Assembly (NCBI RefSeq): GCF_036320965.1
Contig: NC_092261.1
Coordinates: 12,572,697-12,636,696, forward strand
Direction: 5' to 3'
Length of the DNA stretch: 64,000 bases
Origin: Panulirus ornatus
Lineage: Eukaryota > Arthropoda > Malacostraca > Decapoda > Palinuridae
Made by a program: the position numbers and the translations under genes. Below the pieces are notes generated by a model, which did no database searches, was not told the origin of the DNA, and saw only the letters and a program-made list of their open reading frames with translations. Positions 57,744-64,000 of the stretch are shown one piece after another. Each line of letters starts with the position of its first letter. Within the stretch, counting starts at the first letter, position 1.

Positions 57744-58844
57744 TCCACGGTCGTACGTACACACAGAACCATGTCTTGTGAGATTCACAGGAGGGATGAC
57801 AACGCTATATGGCTGATGTTGTTATCTTATACGATGTTGGTAGTGCACTGACCTCAGTACCACCGAGAGGTTGGTGGAAGATCCCGGATGACGACAACAA
57901 ACCAGATGATGTTTGTTTCCGTCGGTCTACAGTAAATAGTCCAAATGTTACGATGGGGATTTTGGGGATCAAATAGAATATCTTATGAGTGACTGTATGT
58001 TGTATGTCTGCTCATTGTAGATCATATGCTGGCTGGGAATGGGTGAGTGATGGTTATACGAGATTATCTCTGTTTGTATACACCTGTCACGGAATAAATT
58101 TAGTCCACATCGAGGCTAAATCTTAATGGAAAACATTAAAAGGACCAAAAAACAAAGGGAAAAAAAAAGTAGAAAAAGAAGAAAAAAATTAGTATACGTT
58201 TTTCGAGGACGTGGAGAATTCCGCTTTTCTTAAAGTAAGGCGAGTCGTAGTGGTGAGGAAAGACTTGAGGGGTACATTATGAAGTACACTGCTTTGTGGT
58301 GTAGGGAAACGCACCAATATCACAACAGCCCTCCCTCGAGTTGCCAACAGCCACACACACACACACACACACAGAGTAATCACATGTTGCAGCAGCTTAC
58401 CAGGTATTACGCGGTAAAGCCGATGGCGGGAGCACACAAGCAACTGGGAGAGCCTGAGACAGAAGCCAGACGGGAGGGAAGCTTGGACATGGTAACCCGA
58501 TCTCAAACCCTGTCAGTACTCTCTATATATCAAGGGTTACAACACACGGATCCCCTAAAGCCCCCAAGAAATGATAACCATTTATTTGTACGATAATAAA
58601 GGATATCACAAGTGGATCTCTTCTCATGAAAGCCACATTGATGATCAAAAGGAGAGGACTGTGAGGTTTAAGGTGTTTAAGGAGAATGAGAGTTGAGGTG
58701 GTGTTCGAAGACACCTTGGAGATGGTGAATGTCGCCCCAGTAAGATAACAATCGTTGGAAAGATTTAGAGCGATCAATGTTCTCTGAGATAGGTTGTGCC
58801 AAAGCATGTTCCCAAGAAGAAGTAAATGCTCCTTGCTTAAACGA
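57744..58844. other. Unique DNA with a short (CA)n
   Basis: CA repeat lies at 58352-58373. No gene is supported. Confidence 0.5.
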
Positions 58845-59084
58845 AATGTGTGCGGGCTCGAACTCCGGGCCTGCCCATGAAGGCGTCACGGTCATCAACT
58901 CTAAACCACTATGCTACAGATTTCCATATGCCATCTCTTCTCTGCACCTTGTGTGAAGTTTGTATGATCGTCAGTGGATGAACAGGAGTGCAATCTCGTT
59001 GGGGAAACGATTCACAAGCAAAGGGATCCATCATCTTCCTTCCTCTGATTAGAACGTTGCCTTGAAGCTGCAGGATCCCTATGA
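58845..59084 (-). mobile_element. tRNA-derived SINE head, minus orientation, and family flank
   Basis: On the minus strand a perfect A box, TAGCATAGTGG, is followed about 40 bp later by the B-box-like GGAGTTCGAGCCC (58850-58920). Downstream on plus, TTCCTTCCTCTGATTAGA and GCTGCAGGATCCC correspond to 45438-45487. This suggests two pieces of the same family in a different arrangement. Confidence 0.6.
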
Positions 59085-59689
59085 ATGACGTCCAGGGGTG
59101 GTATACGTATACACATCATGAAATCCTACAAGTTAGAATACCAAGACACCGATCTTAATGTGAAGTCATTGCTAAATGGAAAGAGAGTAAAAAATCCAGC
59201 GTCATTAGTGAGGTTTTATGAATGGACTTTCTTGGAGTCCATCAAGCTTGTGAGTACAGAATGCTATTAAGGACCAACCAGTCTGCTAAATTTTCAGGTG
59301 TGAGACTTCGTGTGTGTTTTTCTCGACTGAGCAACGGTCGGGTGTCGGTCAGTCCTTCATATATTAATTCCTATTATGAATCTCTCCTTCTCATGTTGAT
59401 CGCTTCAACAGAGACGAACTCCCACACATCCTCTTGGTCAGGCTGAGCCATAAACACATCTGGTGGTTGGTTGAGGATCATGGTGAGGGTCATTAAATCA
59501 GCTTATGAATACAGATTGGCTGCTTAAAGCAATGGCTTGTCTGGGCTCTAGTTGCTGAAGGATCAATGGTAATCCCCCACCAGGTGTTGTGCTGAGCTGC
59601 ATGTTATATATCCTGGGGAAGCGGAGGATGAATACACGGATCTACAGCAATAGTAATGTGTCTCACTGTATGATGGCAGGTTCTTGCTG
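59085..59689. other. Unique DNA
   Basis: A 61-codon plus ORF (ATG at 59085) is protein-like but unrecognised. GTATACGTATAC near 59101 is a perfect 12-bp palindrome. Confidence 0.4.
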
Positions 59690-59800
59690 TGGTCTTACCC
59701 TGCCACCTGTGTTGGCAGGCTGTGGTTGAGGTCTAGCTTCACCCCTTGTGTTGGAAGGCTGTGTTTGTGGTCTTACTTCACCACCTACAAGCACGATAAA
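59690..59800. repeat. ~46-bp minisatellite, about 2.3 units
   Basis: TGTGGTCTTACCCTGCCACC then TGTGTTGGCAGGC repeats with substitutions. Confidence 0.85.
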
Positions 59801-60404
59801 CAATCTGCTGAAAAAAAAGCAAAAAAACCCCGTCAAAGTCTGAAAACTGTATAAAAACTACACACATGACGGAAGACGGTAACAATGCTACGTCAAGGGG
59901 GGAGGATATCACACAGACACAGTCTTGGCAGAGACGCTATTCATTGATGATGCTTGCAGTACAACGGTTGGGATGTGGGTGTTCTTCCAAGAGCGTTTAT
60001 GAGATCGGATTGGCTCACTGTAGTGCCGGAATGCATTTCAGATACAGAGGGGTTTCGTGTAGCTGGTGTTTATGGGGAAGATGGATGAAGACTCTCTGCA
60101 GTTGATATGGTTGGGTCTCGAATACGTGGCCCAATTGGGAAGTTGTAATACTTTGTTCTTGTGAGGAAGAGACGGGACGAACGGAGTCAGTTCCATGCGA
60201 CTTTCTAGTGTTAAAACTAATACATTTCTTAACTCCTACACACACGCTTCGTCTCTTCGATGTATATCAACTGACTGTTATTTTTCTCTCTTGTGTCTCC
60301 CCTGATGATGTGAATATTACACGAAAGTGCACTTGGGAACTTTTCGTGTTTCATTTTCCCCGTGGACTCATTTTATATCTTGATCACGCGCAAAATTGTG
60401 ATCC

Positions 60405-60409
<5 letters not shown>
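59801..60409. other. Unique DNA
   Basis: Nothing recognisable. Confidence 0.5.

Positions 60410-60450
<41 letters not shown>
60410..60450. repeat. (TA)n microsatellite
   Basis: About 41 bp of AT repeat. Confidence 0.97.
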
Positions 60451-60455
<5 letters not shown>

Positions 60456-60992
60456 CTGCCAGGTAAACACGTATGAAAAAGTGTGATACTAGGTCATGCA
60501 TGCTAATTACCTAATTAATAATCGTGTTCAGCAAATGTTCTAGTTGAATGTGAAATAACATTAAATCTTTTTTGGGGGGGTGGGGCAGGATGTGAATAAA
60601 CCTGTAGATTTCCTTTTTTTTTTGGACCAGGTTAATTTCAGCTCTCTTCTCCCGACCAACGCCCATTAAAGCATTGGTAATTAAAGCATCGCTAATCAGA
60701 GCATTAGGAATGAGTTCTCGTGAATATTTTCTGAATTCACCAGATCCAAAAGAAGAATAAGTCATGCTAAGTCATAAAAAACATCTTTTTTCCAGGATGC
60801 AGGATTCCCCTTGTGTGGGGTGGAATCCCACACTGTTCCAGTCATGTTCACTTGGTTCAGCTGAGGTTAATTGCCACTCCCAGGCATCTTCATTTCTCCT
60901 ACAACAACACAAGGTTCGAGTGTACATTCAGTACAAGTACCCTACCTCTTGTTTTTGACCACGAAAACAATTCTTATATGCTTATGGTTTGC
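60451..60992. other. Unique DNA
   Basis: AAAGCATTGGTAATTAAAGC with a partner 18 bp later is a small local repeat (60667-60705). Confidence 0.5.
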
Positions 60993-62335
<1,343 letters not shown>

Positions 62336-62398
62336 CACACACACACACAGACACACACAGACACACACACAGACACACACACACACACACACACACAG

Positions 62399-62440
<42 letters not shown>
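62336..62440. repeat. (CA)n microsatellite, interrupted by CAGA and CAGC
   Basis: About 105 bp of CA repeat with four interruptions. Confidence 0.97.
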
Positions 62441-62443
<3 letters not shown>

Positions 62444-62790
62444 CAACGCATTAAAACGCCCACCGAAAAGCATCCTCTGAGCAACTACCCACACAAACAC
62501 AAACACTTGACAGGCCATTCACAATGGCCACAATATCCACCCTTTCTCTCCCGTGCGGGGTCGAAGGAAAATAAGTACGACGTAACTTACAACAATGGCC
62601 TCACACCAACTCTCCTGAGAGATTTATATGTGCTAGATTTTTTTTCCCCCTCTCTTTCTCTCCTTCAGGTAAGACGTTCCTGTCCTATACTGGGAACTGG
62701 ACACGGAAGAGGGCAAAACTTTACCACTGGCTTGAGATGTTGGGGGCAACTGTCTTCTGGTTATGACTATGGCAGTGGGCTTACACAAAG

Positions 62791-63165
62791 ACATTTGTAT
62801 CATGACGGTGGTCCTGTTGCTGTAGTGGTCTTCTATCATGACGGTGTCCCTGCTGCTGTAATGGTCTTGCATCATGACGGTGGTCCTGTATATTGACACT
62901 GCTGCTGTCGTGGTCCTGTCCAATGATAATGATACTGAAGTGTTCCTGTGCAATGACTGTTCCTGTACAATGAACACTTTTCCTGTCATGGTCCTGTACA
63001 TTGACAGTGGTCCTGTACAATGAAATTATCCCTCTCGTGTCCTTGTACTCTGACAATGGTCCTGTACAATGGTCCTGTACAATGGTCCTGTACAGTGATA
63101 CTACCCCTGTAGTTTCGTTGTACTCTGACAATGGTCTTGTGCAATGGCAATTGTTCTGTACAATA
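62791..63165. repeat. Degenerate minisatellite based on TGGTCCTGTACAATG
   Basis: The left part (62795-62895) has 35-36-bp units with CATGACGGTGGTCCTGTTGC. The right part (62920-63165) has shorter units of TGACAATGGTCCTGTACA, with a near-perfect triplication of TGGTCCTGTACAA at 63058-63095. Confidence 0.88.
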
Positions 63166-63344
63166 TTTGACAAATATTACTTTATTCCTTCGATTTCTAT
63201 TTTTTATAATCTCACGAAATATGGCTTAAGGATACGCCCTCCTTTTTACCACCGAAAATAAGGGGGAAAATAGAAAAGAAAAACATCGCATCACTTCTTA
63301 AAAAAAATGGTTATTATCATCTCTCTCATCCGTGCAGAGATGTA

Positions 63345-63427
63345 TTGTATTGATCTGGCCCACAGCCAGCCCAGCCATTCATCCTCCCCTCGAGACTGGT
63401 CAATAAATCGATATCTAGCTTAGGCTG

Positions 63428-63429
<2 letters not shown>
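63345..63429 (+). mobile_element. SINE body, 5'-truncated
   Basis: CCCACAGCCAGCCCAGCCAT, TCATCCTCCCCTCGAGACTG, GTCAATAAATCG and TAGCTTAGGCTGAAG match the body of the SINE at 21940-22086. There is no tRNA promoter. Confidence 0.78.

Positions 63430-63485
<56 letters not shown>
63430..63485. repeat. (GT)n microsatellite at a SINE tail
   Basis: 56 bp of GT repeat directly after the SINE. Confidence 0.98.
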
Positions 63486-63487
<2 letters not shown>

Positions 63488-63514
63488 ACATAAAAGTAAG
63501 GAGTACACATACAA

Positions 63515-63570
63515 GGTTAAGAGACGGGGCAACGCGGGTGTAAAACTCTCTTCCTTTAACACACAATCAC
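63515..63570 (+). mobile_element. LINE 3' tail fragment
   Basis: GGGGCAACGCGGGTGTAAAACTCTC resembles the LINE tail at 55984 (GGCCACACGAGTGTAAAACTC), but is shorter and more diverged. Confidence 0.5.
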
Positions 63571-64000
63571 CACGAACAGAAACTACACGCAATAAGAAAC
63601 AGGCATCCATTAACCATGGAGAGACTAACGCTTGAGTATCGGGAAGGTTAGTGAGGCTACGGTGGCTGTCAAGTTCCTTCCTCACCCTCTGATGCGTCAT
63701 AACTCCCATGATTGTATTTGCCGTCATGTCCACACTAGGGAAGCGAAGGCAACTGCGCGTTTAATGTGTTCTCCTACTTCAAGATCTTCTGGCAACCATC
63801 CTTGCGTATACAGGAACCTTAGAGGCTTTTAAAAACAAATACACTATATAATCCTACGTGATTTCAGCCAACTGTAGTGAGAAGTACAGGGCGTGAATAG
63901 CAAAAACTGTAGCCATCTACAAAGTCTACGAAGATATGAAGAGACATAAAAAAAGAGAAAAGACGGGACACTGTAGACCATAATCCATGACACAGTCACG
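63571..64000. other. Unique DNA at the window edge
   Basis: No repeat or gene is recognised. Any feature may continue outside the window. Confidence 0.5.

Overview
This window looks like intergenic DNA from a repeat-rich animal genome, most likely a decapod crustacean. Three things point that way: very dense, long dinucleotide microsatellites ((GA)n, (CA)n and (TA)n, often 50-100 bp); a dispersed ~225-bp repeat with flanking (TA)n that I recall as common in decapod sequence; and decayed LINEs and tRNA-derived SINEs of arthropod type. The group assignment is recall plus inference; species cannot be read from the sequence. There are no operons, Shine-Dalgarno sites or compact bacterial-type genes, and I recognise no intact protein-coding gene. 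Most long open frames are artefacts of simple repeats (poly-IY, poly-SL, poly-RE, poly-HT, poly-CV, poly-E/G/R).

Layout. 0-6.5 kb: a 20-bp minisatellite running into a LINE C-terminal fragment, a 38-bp and a ~32-bp minisatellite (the latter with AAGCTT in nearly every unit), GGA tracts, a BamHI-site minisatellite and a 28-base poly-C run. 7-15.6 kb: mostly unique DNA, two more minisatellites (14.1 and 14.6 kb) and three forward copies of the ~225-bp dispersed repeat. 16.2-18.7 kb: an AGGTCA-rich district, made of a degenerate cluster with a perfect DR1, a diverged duplicate of its left end, and a 49-copy 20-21-bp array with AGGTCA in every unit. 18.8-24.1 kb: antisense retroelement pieces (225-bp repeat, RT-LINE, RTE-type LINE), two tRNA-derived SINEs and a pyrimidine-biased block. 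24-34 kb: mostly unique, with a 42-bp minisatellite at 27 kb and a ~39-bp one at 33 kb. 34.4-37.4 kb: protein-like open segments, two of them related to each other, plus two perfect hairpins. 38-52 kb: unique DNA with scattered SINEs, RTE and CR1-like fragments, one possible 5' exon with a consensus splice donor, and a LINE C-terminus at 51.5-52 kb. 52.46-53.79 kb: a purine-biased, frame-broken, protein-like stretch that I read as a decayed coding sequence of unknown family. 54-64 kb: a SINE, the best LINE reverse-transcriptase pseudogene (55.3-56.06 kb), two more tails of the same LINE, microsatellites and a degenerate minisatellite at 62.8-63.2 kb.

The parts fit together as retroelement biology. 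At least three LINE lineages left 5'-truncated pieces. The ~225-bp repeat ends in the same sequence as the RTE-type LINE, as expected if that LINE mobilised it. Many retroelement 3' ends run straight into (TA)n, (GT)n or (GA)n tracts, so tails probably seeded many of the microsatellites. The strongest unexplained signals are the AGGTCA arrays and the decayed coding tract at 52.5-53.8 kb.
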